Shown here: positions 36,234 through 45,486 of the stretch, one piece after another
Layout: the number at the start of each line of letters is the position of its first letter
How positions within the stretch are numbered: position 1 is the stretch's first letter
Assembly (NCBI RefSeq): GCF_003207855.1
Contig: NZ_NKTZ01000001.1
Span: 1-64,000, forward strand
From: Komagataeibacter rhaeticus
Lineage (GTDB): Bacteria; Pseudomonadota; Alphaproteobacteria; Acetobacterales; Acetobacteraceae
Reading direction: 5' to 3'
DNA length: 64,000 nucleotides
Position numbers and translations under genes: made by a program
Notes under the pieces: generated by a model
Database searches by the model: none
What the model was told of the DNA's origin: nothing
The model's input: only the letters and a program-made list of their open reading frames with translations

Positions 36234-37070
36234 ATGAAACAGGATTCGATACTCATTACAGGTGCCTCGTCCGGGATCGGGCGCGGGCTGGCCCTAGCCC
36301 TTGCCCGGCCGGGCCGCACGCTCCATCTGGGTGGGCGCAACGGGAACAACCTGCGCGATGTCGCGGCGCGGTGCATCGCCCGGGGGGCGGACGCCCACAT
36401 CCGCGTACAGGACGTGCGCGAACGCAGGGGAATGGAAGACTGGATCACCACGGCCGGGCCGCTTGACCTTGTATTCGCCTGCGCGGGCATCACCGCCTCC
36501 ACGCGCGGGGGGGAAGAAGCCCCCTATGAACCCGATGACCAGATCCGCCGCATGTTCGCCACCAACATGGATGGCGTGCTGAACACGGTGCTGCCTGCCC
36601 TGCATGTCATGCGCCACCAGCCACGCGGGGCGGACGGGATGCGCGGGCGGATCTGTGCCATGGCATCGGTGGCGGGGCTGGTCTCGTTCCCCGGCACGCC
36701 GTCTTACTGCGCATCCAAGGCGGCGGTGGACCGCTTCATCGTGGCGACAGGTGGCAACATGGCGCGCGCGGGCATTGCCCTGTCCAGCGTGACCTGCGGC
36801 TTCGTGGCGACCCCCATGACCACGCAGAACCGCTTCCCCATGCCCGGCCTGACCCAGACGGGCGATGCCGTGCGCGCCATCCTGGACGGGGTTGCGCGCG
36901 GGCGGCGGCGCATCTCCTTTCCATGGTGGCTGGCGGCGGGGTCACGCTTCATGGACCTGCTGCCGGTCAGGATTGCGGAATCCTATTATTTCCGCCAGCC
37001 CGCCGGCCAGGCGGGCACCATGGCCGAAACGGGACTGGACGCGGCCACCGGGCCGGTGCCCGCGGCATGA
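36234..37070 (+). CDS. Short-chain dehydrogenase/reductase
   Basis: 278-residue NAD(P)-dependent oxidoreductase. It has the cofactor loop ITGASSGIGRGLA, the ACAGIT segment and the catalytic SVAG...YCASK (YxxxK). Classic single-domain SDR; substrate unknown. It lies divergent to gmk and 37 bp before the RND pump gene, so the two may be co-transcribed. Confidence 0.85.
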   Translation: MKQDSILITGASSGIGRGLALALARPGRTLHLGGRNGNNLRDVAARCIARGADAHIRVQDVRERRGMEDWITTAGPLDLVFACAGITASTRGGEEAPYEPDDQIRRMFATNMDGVLNTVLPALHVMRHQPRGADGMRGRICAMASVAGLVSFPGTPSYCASKAAVDRFIVATGGNMARAGIALSSVTCGFVATPMTTQNRFPMPGLTQTGDAVRAILDGVARGRRRISFPWWLAAGSRFMDLLPVRIAESYYFRQPAGQAGTMAETGLDAATGPVPAA

Positions 37071-37107
37071 AGCGGAACCCCGCGAAAGTCCGGACCGGAA
37101 ACCGGGC

Positions 37108-40100
37108 GTGAATCTCTGTCGTGTCTTCATCCTGCGCCCGGTGGCCACCACCCTGCTGGCGGCGGCCATGCTGCTGGCGGGACTGCTGGCCTACCGCACG
37201 CTGCCGGTGGGTGACCTGCCCGATATCGCGGTGCCGGTCATCTATGTCATGGCCACCCAGCCCGGTGCGTCACCCCAGCAGATGGCCAGTTCCGTCACCA
37301 CGCCCCTGGAGCGCAGGCTGGGCCAGGTGGCGGGACTGAGCGAGATCGAGTCCGATTCCAGCCAGGACAATGCCTTCATCCTGCTGACCTTTGATGAATC
37401 GACCAATATCGATTCCGCCGCCAATGATGTGGAGGCCGCCCTGCGCGCCGCCCGCGCGGACATGCCCGCGACACTGGAATCACAGCCGGAATACTGGAAG
37501 GCCAACCCTTCCGACAACCCGGTCATGATCCTGGCACTGACATCGGACACGCAGCCGGTATCCGAACTGTATGACATTGCCAAGACACGCCTGCAGCCGC
37601 TGCTGGCGCAGGTACAGGGCGTGGGATGGGTGGAGATTGCCGGCAGTTCCGCCCCCGCCGTGCGGGTGGAAATCAACCCGTGGCCCCTGTTCAAATACGG
37701 GCTGGGGTTCGAGGATATCCGCTCCGCCCTGGCATCGGCCAATGCCAACACGCCCAAGGGCATCATAGAGAACGACACAACCCGCTACACGCTTGCCACC
37801 AATGACCAGGCCCGCACCGCCGCCCAGTACCGTGACCTGGTGATCGGCTACCGCAGCGGCCACCCCGTGCGGCTGAGTGATGTGGCGAGCGTGCGCAACG
37901 GGGTGGAGAACGAACGGCTGGCGGGCTTCCTGAACGGGCACACGGCGGTCATGGCGATCATCCGTCCGCGCGCGGGGGCCAATGTCATCCATGTGATTGA
38001 CGAGATCAAGGGCCGCCTGCCCGCCCTGCGCGCGGCCCTGCCCGGCGGCGTGGTGCTGACACCGGCCATGGACCGCTCGATCACCATCCGCGCCTCCCTG
38101 GCCGATACGCAGTGGACGCTGCTGGCCTCCGTCGTGCTGGTGGTGGCGGTGGTGCTGGTGTTCCTGCGCACGCCGCGCTCGACCCTGATCCCGGCCATTA
38201 CCGTGCCCGTCTCGCTGGCGGGCACGCTGGCGCTCATGGCGCTGTTCCATTTCTCGCTCGACATCCTCTCGCTCATGGCACTGACCATCGCCACGGGCTT
38301 CGTGGTGGATGACGCCATCGTGGTGCTGGAAAACATCGCCCGTCACATGGAAGCGGGCATGAACCGTTTTGACGCCGCCCTGCAGGGTTCGCGCGAGATC
38401 GGGTTTACCGTGATGTCCATCACCATCTCGCTGGTGGCGGTATTCCTGCCGCTGCTGCTGCTGGGCGGCACGCCGGGAAAGGTGTTCTTCGAGTTTTCCA
38501 TGACGCTGGCCATTACCGTCACCGTGTCGCTGGTGCTCGCACTCAGCCTGACACCGATGATGTGCAGCCTGTTCCTGGAGGTGGGGGAACCCGCGCCCCC
38601 ACCGCCCACAGCACCCTGGTGGCGGCGGTGGCCACGCGCCGTGGGTGACTGGCTGGAGGCGGGCTACCGGCACCTGCTGCGGTTTTACGAGCGCACGCTG
38701 GACGTGGCGCTGCGCCACCATGTGCTGACGGCGCTCAGCCTGCCGCTCAGCCTGGTACTGATGGTGGGGGTGATCGTGCTCATGCCCAAGGGCATCCTGC
38801 CCAAGGAGGACGTGGCCATGGTGATGAGCTTCTTCCGCGCCGACCAGACCACCTCCTTCCCCGCCATGAAGGAAAAGATCCGCGCCATAAGCGATGCGAT
38901 GATGGCCGACCCCGACACGCAGGAAGTCGTCGCCTTCTCCGGTGATACCAATATCGAGGGGCAGGCCTTCGCCCAGATGATCGACCGGACCCGGCGAAGC
39001 GACGGCCCGGACGAGATGATCGCGCGCATCCACAGTCGGCTGGAACATATTCCGGGGCTGGATGTCTCGATGTTCTCGGCAGGTGACATAAGCGGCGGTG
39101 GCGGCCGGCAGAAGGAAGGCGCCTACCGCTACCTGCTGACCAGCGACAGCGCGGAGGACATCTACACCTGGGCCCCGCGTCTGGTGGCGGCGCTGCGTGA
39201 CGCCCCCGGCCTGCGCGACGTGACGACGGATGTCATGAACAATGGCGCCGCCATCCATGCCGACGTCATCCGCGACCTTGCCGCGCGTTACCTGATCACC
39301 CCGCAGCTGGTCAGCAACACGCTGTATGACGCCTTTGGCCAGCGCATCGCCTCGAACATTTCCACATCCCTTGCCACCTACCATGTGGTGATGGAGGTGG
39401 CCGAACCGTACCGTACGTCCCCCGATATCCTGCGCTCCTTCCGCATTTCCACTTCTGGCGGGACGGCGGGTGGCGGCACGGTGTCCAACACGGTGCGGGT
39501 GCAGGCCGATACCACCGCAAGCCGCAGCACGCAGCTCAGCCAGCAGTCCTTCCGCAACCAGATCGAGAACCGGCTGGCGGGCGGCGCGGGGGCGTCCAGC
39601 GGGTCGGCCGTGTCCTCATCGGCGGAGACGATGATCCCGCTCTCGGATGTGACAAGGCTGGTGCCGCGCCCCACATCCATTACCGTGTCGCACAAGGGGG
39701 GCTTCGTCTCGGCGGCCATTTCCTTCAACCTGGCCCCCGGCACGGCGCTGAGCGATGCCTCGGCCACGGTGGAGGAGACCATGATCCGCCTGCATGTGCC
39801 GCCCTCCATCCACGGTGGCTTTACCGGGCAGGCGGCCCAGTTCCAGTCCGCCATCATCAACGAGGTGCTGATCTTCATCGCGGCCCTCGTCACCATCTAT
39901 GTGACGCTGGGCATCCTGTATGAGAGCTACATTCATCCGCTGACCATCATGTCCACCCTGCCCTCCGCCGGGGTGGGGGCGGTGCTGGGGCTGTGGGTGA
40001 CGGGGCAGGAGTTCTCGCTCATCACCATGATCGGGATGATCCTGCTGGTGGGAATCGTGAAGAAGAACGCCATCCTGATCGTGGATTTCGCGCTGCATGC

Positions 40101-40392
40101 CGAACGTGACCGGGGGCTGGACCCGCGGGTGGCCATCCGTGATGCGTGCATCCAGCGCTTCCGCCCCATCCTCATGACCACGCTGGCGGCGGCCCTCGGG
40201 GCGGTTCCCCTCATCACCAATGGCGGCTATGGCGTGGAGATGCGCCGCCCGCTGGGCATTACGGTCGTAGGCGGGCTGGCAATGAGCCAGCTGCTGACGC
40301 TCTACACCACGCCGGTCATCTATCTTTACATGGAACAGCTGCGCGCATGGACGGTACGGCGTGCCGGAAGGCTGTTTGGAAAGCGGGCCTGA
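37108..40392 (+). CDS. RND multidrug efflux pump, inner-membrane subunit
   Basis: 1094-residue HAE1-type proton antiporter, with 12 membrane segments and two large periplasmic loops. The start MNLCRVFILRPVATTLLAAA, the NPSDNPVMILALTS segment and the GIVKKNAILIVDFAL motif of helix 11 place it nearest the MdtB/MdtC-like branch. Helix 4 carries the charged pair in GFVVDDAIVVLENI. GTG at 37108 starts the protein just before the first helix; no in-frame ATG is nearby. No periplasmic adaptor or outer-membrane channel is encoded beside it, so partners must come from elsewhere. Confidence 0.88.
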   Translation: MNLCRVFILRPVATTLLAAAMLLAGLLAYRTLPVGDLPDIAVPVIYVMATQPGASPQQMASSVTTPLERRLGQVAGLSEIESDSSQDNAFILLTFDESTNIDSAANDVEAALRAARADMPATLESQPEYWKANPSDNPVMILALTSDTQPVSELYDIAKTRLQPLLAQVQGVGWVEIAGSSAPAVRVEINPWPLFKYGLGFEDIRSALASANANTPKGIIENDTTRYTLATNDQARTAAQYRDLVIGYRSGHPVRLSDVASVRNGVENERLAGFLNGHTAVMAIIRPRAGANVIHVIDEIKGRLPALRAALPGGVVLTPAMDRSITIRASLADTQWTLLASVVLVVAVVLVFLRTPRSTLIPAITVPVSLAGTLALMALFHFSLDILSLMALTIATGFVVDDAIVVLENIARHMEAGMNRFDAALQGSREIGFTVMSITISLVAVFLPLLLLGGTPGKVFFEFSMTLAITVTVSLVLALSLTPMMCSLFLEVGEPAPPPPTAPWWRRWPRAVGDWLEAGYRHLLRFYERTLDVALRHHVLTALSLPLSLVLMVGVIVLMPKGILPKEDVAMVMSFFRADQTTSFPAMKEKIRAISDAMMADPDTQEVVAFSGDTNIEGQAFAQMIDRTRRSDGPDEMIARIHSRLEHIPGLDVSMFSAGDISGGGGRQKEGAYRYLLTSDSAEDIYTWAPRLVAALRDAPGLRDVTTDVMNNGAAIHADVIRDLAARYLITPQLVSNTLYDAFGQRIASNISTSLATYHVVMEVAEPYRTSPDILRSFRISTSGGTAGGGTVSNTVRVQADTTASRSTQLSQQSFRNQIENRLAGGAGASSGSAVSSSAETMIPLSDVTRLVPRPTSITVSHKGGFVSAAISFNLAPGTALSDASATVEETMIRLHVPPSIHGGFTGQAAQFQSAIINEVLIFIAALVTIYVTLGILYESYIHPLTIMSTLPSAGVGAVLGLWVTGQEFSLITMIGMILLVGIVKKNAILIVDFALHAERDRGLDPRVAIRDACIQRFRPILMTTLAAALGAVPLITNGGYGVEMRRPLGITVVGGLAMSQLLTLYTTPVIYLYMEQLRAWTVRRAGRLFGKRA

Positions 40393-40464
40393 AAAAAATC
40401 TTTCACCCAATAAAAAAAGGGGGTTGCAGGGGCTGGAACCGTCGGCTAAAAGCCCCCTCACGAC

Positions 40465-40541
40465 GCACCCGTAGCTCAACTGGATAGAGCACCAGACTAC
40501 GAATCTGGGGGTTAGAGGTTCGAGTCCTTTCGGGTGCGCCA
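40465..40541 (+). tRNA. tRNA-Arg(ACG)
   Basis: 77 nt including encoded CCA. Acceptor GCACCCG pairs with CGGGTGC; anticodon stem CCAGA/TCTGG with loop CTACGAA gives ACG. D-loop, T-arm (AGAGG/CCTTT) and TTCGAGT loop are normal. Confidence 0.95.
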
Positions 40542-40570
40542 CTTTCCTTGAAAATCCGGTTTTGTTTTTT

Positions 40571-40591
40571 AATGGCTTCCAAGAAGCCATT
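40571..40591. terminator. Hairpin after tRNA-Arg
   Basis: A perfect 9-bp stem AATGGCTTC/GAAGCCATT with a 3-nt loop starts 30 bp past the tRNA. A T-rich run precedes rather than follows it on the plus strand, so it is a plausible end or processing signal for the tRNA but not a clean terminator. Confidence 0.35.
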
Positions 40592-40603
40592 ACGCAAAAC
40601 GTG

Positions 40604-40685
40604 AAAAATTTCTGGTGAAGCTTTTTCCAGAAAGCTTCAGGAAACGTCGCCTTTTTGAAAAAAGGCGGCCCCAGTAAACTTTTAT
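40604..40685. repeat. Intergenic two-hairpin repeat, copy 5
   Basis: Orientation as in copies 2 and 4. Outer arms AAAATTTCTGG and CCAGTAAACTTTT pair with one bulge; the changed CT is matched by AG on the other side. Inner hairpins are GAAGCTTTTT/GAAAGCTTC and GTCGCCTTTTT/AAAAGGCGGC. It lies between tRNA-Arg and cytochrome b. Confidence 0.88.
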
Positions 40686-40800
40686 CCTTTTCCAGCGCCT
40701 TCCCTGCACACGGCATGAGAAAAAAGATCAGGTGCCTGCGGCCTGCGGGGCTGCTACACGGTAGCTGATATTTCTTTACGTCTGCATGCAGGAACCAGGA

Positions 40801-42012
40801 ATGAGCGGGTCCAGCCTTCCCGAAAACATGCCCCCGCACGGGCAGCCGGAACCGTCTGGCGGCCTCCTTTCATGGATTGACCGCAGGCTGCCGGTCTTTA
40901 CCGCGTTGCGGAAGGAATATGTCGATTTCCCCATGCCGCGTAACCTCAACGCGCTATGGAATTTCGGGGCGATCCTGACTGTTGTGCTGGTCATCATGCT
41001 GGCAAGCGGCATCTTCCTGGCCATGAACTACACGCCCACCGCCAGTGAGGCCTTCCTATCGGTCGAGATGATCGAGCGCCAGCTTCCCGCCGGCTGGATG
41101 CTGCGCGCGCTGCATGTAACGGGGGCAAGCCTGTTCATGGCGGCCCTTTATGTCCACCTGTTCCGCGGGCTGTATTATGGTTCCTACAAACAGCCGCGCG
41201 AGATTTTGTGGCTGACCGGGCTTGTGCTGCTGGTCATGGTCATGGTCACCGCCTTTGCGGGCTATGTGCTGCCATGGGGGCAGATGTCCTACTGGGGGGC
41301 GGATGTCGCGGGCAAGGCGGTGGGGGCGGTACCGGTCATCGGGCCTGCGCTTGAACACATCATGGAAGGCAGCGACCAGCTGGGGGATATCTTCATCCAC
41401 CGCTTTTTCGTACTGCATTTCGTCATGGCGTTCGCCATCGTGGGCATCGTGGCGCTGCATGTGGCGGCCCTGCATGTCAGCGGGCCGAACAACCCCACCG
41501 GCCGCCCCGTGCCCGCGCGTGAGACGGTGCCCTTCCACCCCTATTACACTACCAAGGACGTGACGGGCCTTGTCCTGTTCGCGCTGGTGTTCGTGGCCCT
41601 GGCCTTCCTGTGGCCCGACCTGCTGGCCGAGCCGGAAAACTATCGCCCGGCCAACCCCATGCACACGCCTGCCGATATCGAGCCGGAATGGTATTTCCTG
41701 CCCTTCTACGGGCTGCTGCAGTCCGTGCCTTCCAAATTCGGGGGGCTGGTGGCGGCGGGAGCATCGATCGGGGTGCTGTTCATGGTGCCATGGCTGGACC
41801 CCTCGCCCGTGCGCTCGGCGCGTTCGCGTCCGCTGTGCCGGGCAGGCATGGCGGGGGTCGTGGTCTCGTTCGTGCTGATGGGTCTGGTCGGCCGCCACCA
41901 TGCGGAGGGCGGATGGATGATCGTTGGCCGGGTCGCCGCCCTGTGCTATTTCGGCTACTTCCTTGTGCTGCTGCCACTCTGTGCGCGGCGTGAGATGCGC
42001 CGGGGCGGCTGA
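40801..42012 (+). CDS. petB: Cytochrome b (bc1 complex subunit), solitary gene
   Basis: About 403 residues, eight membrane helices. The paired heme ligands are in LRALHVTGASLFMAALYVHLF and in FFVLHFVMAF with VALHVAALH; GYVLPWGQMSYWGA and the Qo-site PEWY are intact, so it should be functional as a quinol-oxidising subunit. No Rieske protein or cytochrome c1 gene is next to it, unlike the normal petABC operon. ATG at 40801 has AGGA 7 bp upstream; an ATG at 40786 does not. Confidence 0.9.
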   Translation: MSGSSLPENMPPHGQPEPSGGLLSWIDRRLPVFTALRKEYVDFPMPRNLNALWNFGAILTVVLVIMLASGIFLAMNYTPTASEAFLSVEMIERQLPAGWMLRALHVTGASLFMAALYVHLFRGLYYGSYKQPREILWLTGLVLLVMVMVTAFAGYVLPWGQMSYWGADVAGKAVGAVPVIGPALEHIMEGSDQLGDIFIHRFFVLHFVMAFAIVGIVALHVAALHVSGPNNPTGRPVPARETVPFHPYYTTKDVTGLVLFALVFVALAFLWPDLLAEPENYRPANPMHTPADIEPEWYFLPFYGLLQSVPSKFGGLVAAGASIGVLFMVPWLDPSPVRSARSRPLCRAGMAGVVVSFVLMGLVGRHHAEGGWMIVGRVAALCYFGYFLVLLPLCARREMRRGG

Positions 42013-42060
42013 CCCGCCATCCTTCAGCAGGCAATTGCTGGCAAACAGATAATCAATAAC

Positions 42061-42135
42061 AGTTTTTGGGTGCCGCCTTTTTTCAAAAAGGCGGCGTTCT
42101 TCGAAGCTTTTTGAAAAAAGCTTCACCAAAAACTT
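42061..42135. repeat. Intergenic two-hairpin repeat, copy 6
   Basis: Nearly ideal copy. Outer arms AGTTTTTGGGTG and CACCAAAAACTT pair with a single bulge. Inner hairpins GCCGCC/T-run/GGCGGC and GAAGCTTTTTG/AAAAAAGCTTC. It lies between the convergent cytochrome b and DUF2721 genes. Confidence 0.92.
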
Positions 42136-42283
42136 CCTTATGATTTGCGTGCCGTCCTGAACGCTCCTTACCTGACGGGAGTGGGGCCGGCCCATACTCT
42201 TTTATCCGACCGGGGTGCCCATGATGTCGCGCGCGGGCCGTATGCGATGGACTCGTTCGCCCCCTGAAGAAGCGGGTGCCGGG

Positions 42284-42805
42284 TCAGTCCTGCGGCGTAA
42301 TGGCGGTCAGCAGGTCGCGCTTGTGCGGCAGGAAGATGGTCACGCGCAGGCCATGCCACGCCACGATGCTGTCCCCCAGGAACATGCCCAGCGCGATGAC
42401 GGTGCAGACCAGCGCATTGCCGAACATGAGCACCAGCCACCACGCCACGGCGGAATCACGCACGCTGCCAAGAAACAGCGCAAAGGCCGAACCACAGGCC
42501 GAAGCGCCCCCCACGCCACCAAACAGGATTGCGGCATCCAGCAGCAGGGTGCGGTAATGCAGCAGCGCCAGCCGCCTGAGCAGCGCACGGGCGTCCTTTC
42601 CGGTCTTGTCCTCCGTGCTTTCCAGCTTGTCCCGCACGCTCTCGATCCGGTCACTGACCCGCGCAAGCCGCGTGTTGAACATGTTCAGCAGCGTACCAAT
42701 GCCCGACAGCATGAAAACCGGCGTGAGCGCGGTCTGGATCAGATGGGCGACACCATCGACTGATTCATCGGGAATAAGTCCGGGAAAGGCTGACACAGCA
42801 GGCAT
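42284..42805 (-). CDS. DUF2721 membrane protein
   Basis: About 173 residues with three hydrophobic segments. The N-terminal helix ALTPVFMLSGIGTLLNMFNTR followed by a charged coiled stretch (RVSDRIESVRDKL) and a C-terminal ALVCTVIALGMFLGD helix fit the DUF2721 family. Function unknown. The start is unclear: ATG at 42805 has AAGGA too close, and a GTG at 42796 would be better spaced. Confidence 0.75.
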   Translation of the reverse strand: MPAVSAFPGLIPDESVDGVAHLIQTALTPVFMLSGIGTLLNMFNTRLARVSDRIESVRDKLESTEDKTGKDARALLRRLALLHYRTLLLDAAILFGGVGGASACGSAFALFLGSVRDSAVAWWLVLMFGNALVCTVIALGMFLGDSIVAWHGLRVTIFLPHKRDLLTAITPQD

Positions 42806-42897
42806 ATCCTTGGCTGGCGGAAGGGGGATGCGTTTTTTTGGGCTTATCCGGACTTCCGTCAAGGGGCAGACTCAGGGCTCCAGCCAAGGAGCCCGCA

Positions 42898-43158
42898 ATG
42901 TCCCATAATTACGCAACCCCCCAGACACCGGAGAAACGCCTGGCCCGCATCCTTGCGCGCCTGCCCGCCGACTGGCCGCTCACGATCGAACGCCAGCCTG
43001 ACACCGGCTGGCGCGCGCGCCTGACCCTGCCCGTGCAGGGCATGCAGGAATGGACCGCGCCACACCCCACCCTGCTAGCGGCACTGGAGGATGCATGGCG
43101 CCATGCCCGTGACATCACGACAGCGGCCACGAGCACCGGAGATACAGTCAAGAAATAA
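42898..43158 (+). CDS. Small protein of unknown function
   Basis: 86 residues, soluble, with a basic N-terminal half (KRLARILARLPADWPLTIER) and a C-terminal helix ALEDAWRHARDITT. I recognise no family. AAGGAG lies 7 bp before the ATG, which supports it being translated. Divergent from the DUF2721 gene and followed by the 447-bp gap. Confidence 0.6.
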   Translation: MSHNYATPQTPEKRLARILARLPADWPLTIERQPDTGWRARLTLPVQGMQEWTAPHPTLLAALEDAWRHARDITTAATSTGDTVKK

Positions 43159-43605
43159 GTTAAGGAAATATAAACACAGCTTTGTGATAATCTGTTTTAC
43201 ACTGTCACCTGCATGCACCATGGCAGCGGCCGCGTTTTATTGTCCAGATCACGCAAATCCATGCGCACACGATTGTTTGATACCACCCGCCGCCTGTCAC
43301 CCGCAGCACGCGCGAAGCGGGAAAAGCAGGTCTGCGTACTGCGATATCGTACGCCCCCACACAGGAAACGTACATGTGTTCCCAAGTGACCATATTTTGA
43401 ACATTGTATAAAAAAAAAGGGATAATTGCTAACGAATCCCGTGTGTTCGACCCGGCATTCCTGACCCGCAGGCACACACCGGGGGGAGATATCCCTCCGT
43501 CATGGCTGCCATTGCGCACTCCCCTGCCCCCCCTGCCACGACCATGGGGGGCCATTGACCCGCCGGGGTTTATACAACAGGAATGCCAACAGGGAGTTCA
43601 ATACT
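43159..43605 (+). other. 447-bp region without a gene, upstream of porin
   Basis: No convincing coding frame on either strand; the minus-strand open frames here have no recognisable product. It holds a promoter-like pair (next entry) and, in its last 170 bp, the probable untranslated leader of the porin gene, which is GC- and C-rich with a G-rich stretch near 43540. The first half is more AT-rich than the flanking genes. Confidence 0.6.
43397..43426 (+). promoter_or_regulatory. Sigma70-like promoter candidate for porin
   Basis: TTGAAC (43397-43402) and GATAAT (43421-43426) are separated by 18 bp that include an eight-base A-run. The match is good for the -10. The predicted leader to the porin ATG is about 170 nt. 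Confidence 0.45.
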
Positions 43606-45372
43606 ATGTCGGCAGTAAGATTGGCGCGTATCGGCGCGGTGGTTGTCATGGCAACCGGCAGTGCATCCATGGCCTGCCCCGATGGGGCGCGGGCTGACGA
43701 TTACAGTGAACTCCTTGACATCCTGAAGGCCAAGGGCAGCCTGACGCAGGGCGAGTACAGGGGGCTGCTGGCCCACCACATGCAGCATGTACGCGAAGCG
43801 GCATCCGCCAGCAGGCCGCAATACATGCCCGTACAGCGCCATATGGCCACCCCCACATCCGCCCATGCCCAGATGCGCACCGCCATGGGCAACACCGTGC
43901 AGCCCCCCGGCCAGATCGAGATTGGCGGCGGCGGCATGGACCCCGATTACGTGCTGGCGCAGGCCCAGCAGGCGGCGGCCAGCGCGCAGGCCAGCGCCGC
44001 ATCGGCTGAATCCACATGGCTTGCCGCCCAGCATTCCATGGCCCTTGGCGGGGGTGATTCGTTCGTGCGCATGGCAAAATATGAACCCGGCAAGGGCCTG
44101 ACCTTCAAGGCCGGCCCGATCAACATCAACCTCTCGGGCTTCATCAACGGATTCTATACCTATAACAGCCCGGCAGGCGGCATGCCGGTCGCCGGTGGCG
44201 TCTCGACCGGGTCCAGCGGGTTCGACTCGTCCGCCCTGCGCAACGGCCTGCTGCCCGCGGGCCTGATCCTCAAGCTCTCGACCACGCAGAACGGCATCGA
44301 CCTTGCCGCCGTCATGGGCATGTATCCCGGCATCGACAATGCCAAGAACGGTGCCTTCAACGCCAATACCGGCGGCAGCCCGGTGGGCCTTGGCACCGCC
44401 GGCATCGATTTTCGTCAGGTTTACGTGACGGCGGGTAACAAGAAATGGGGCACGTTCAAGATCGGCCGCGACCTTGGCATCTTTGGCGGCGATGCCATCC
44501 TGGATGACGCAACGCTGCTCAGTGTCGGCTCCACCGGCAGCAATTCGGCGCCGGGCAATACCTCGCTGGGCCGCATCGGCGTCGGTTATGTCTATGCTGA
44601 CTGGATTCCGCAGATTTCCTACCAGTCCCCCACGATCAAGGGCTTCCAGGGCACGATCGGCATCCTGCAGCCACTGGATGAATTCGATTTCTCCGGTGAT
44701 GACGCCAATGGCAATGCCTATTCGGCCAGTTCCACCCAGCACAGTTCACCCATGATCCAGGGCAAGGTGACCTATGACTTCAAGATCGGCGGGCTGAGCG
44801 CGCGCATCTGGGCCAGCTTCCTGACCCAGCACCAGCAGAACCTGACGGTCAGCCGGACCACAACGGTCAGCACGGCCCTGCTTGAGGCAAGTGGCGGAAT
44901 TTACAACATGGCCACCACCACAACGGCGGATGTAGCGGTCAATCCGGGGCAGACGCGTGGCGTTACCGCGGAAGCGGGTGAAATCGGCACCAAGCTGACC
45001 TATGGCCCGGCGCAGTTCGTGGGCTACTACTACCGTGGCAGTGGCCTGGGCACGACCGGCCTGTTCTTTGATGGCGTGGCCAGCAACGGCCACAAGCGCG
45101 CATCGGAAGGCTACTATGTCCAGATGATGTACAACTTCACCAAGAAGTTCAAACTGGTGGGAAGCTACGGTGTGAGCAACCTCTACCTTGCACCGGGTGA
45201 AAGCGACCCCGATCTGGTCCGCCGCAATGAATCGGAAGTGGGGGCCGCGTATTACAAGATGACCGACTGGCTGAACCTTGTGGCGGAATACGCCCATACC
45301 AGTTCGGCAGCACACGGCCCGTACAAGGAAAGCGACAACAGTGCCTCAGGCGGCATGATCCTGCTTTTCTAA
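43606..45372 (+). CDS. Outer-membrane porin
   Basis: 588 residues. Signal peptide ends near GARADD; a short helical segment YSELLDILKAKGSLTQGEY follows, a wall-anchoring type of N-terminus, then an Ala/Gln linker (residues 90-150). The barrel from about 165 on contains alternating strands such as INLSGFINGFYTYNSP and GTFKIGRDLGIFGG, and ends GGMILLF with a terminal Phe. It matches the gram-negative porin type; substrate unknown. ATG at 43606 follows GGGAG by about 10 bp. Paralogue in architecture to the barrel at 19067. Confidence 0.85.
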   Translation: MSAVRLARIGAVVVMATGSASMACPDGARADDYSELLDILKAKGSLTQGEYRGLLAHHMQHVREAASASRPQYMPVQRHMATPTSAHAQMRTAMGNTVQPPGQIEIGGGGMDPDYVLAQAQQAAASAQASAASAESTWLAAQHSMALGGGDSFVRMAKYEPGKGLTFKAGPININLSGFINGFYTYNSPAGGMPVAGGVSTGSSGFDSSALRNGLLPAGLILKLSTTQNGIDLAAVMGMYPGIDNAKNGAFNANTGGSPVGLGTAGIDFRQVYVTAGNKKWGTFKIGRDLGIFGGDAILDDATLLSVGSTGSNSAPGNTSLGRIGVGYVYADWIPQISYQSPTIKGFQGTIGILQPLDEFDFSGDDANGNAYSASSTQHSSPMIQGKVTYDFKIGGLSARIWASFLTQHQQNLTVSRTTTVSTALLEASGGIYNMATTTTADVAVNPGQTRGVTAEAGEIGTKLTYGPAQFVGYYYRGSGLGTTGLFFDGVASNGHKRASEGYYVQMMYNFTKKFKLVGSYGVSNLYLAPGESDPDLVRRNESEVGAAYYKMTDWLNLVAEYAHTSSAAHGPYKESDNSASGGMILLF

Positions 45373-45486
45373 CCGCATCGGGGCCGGGACATGCCCCGAT
45401 CCGTCCGTGTTCATGGCTTCTTCTCTTTTTCCTGTCAGGTTTCTGCCATACTTGACTCCTGAACACCGAAAAGAGAGGAAAACCGG

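Noticed and set aside
37480-39384. 634-codon minus-strand frame over the RND pump
   Set aside because: Antisense shadow with skewed His/Gln/Gly content; the plus-strand gene has all family motifs.
40412-40458. AGGGGG...CCCCCT pairing between the RND gene and tRNA-Arg as a terminator
   Set aside because: The arms are about 35 bases apart with a mismatch and no T-run follows.
43205-43555. 116-codon minus-strand frame upstream of the porin
   Set aside because: No binding site, no recognisable family, and it spans the likely porin promoter.
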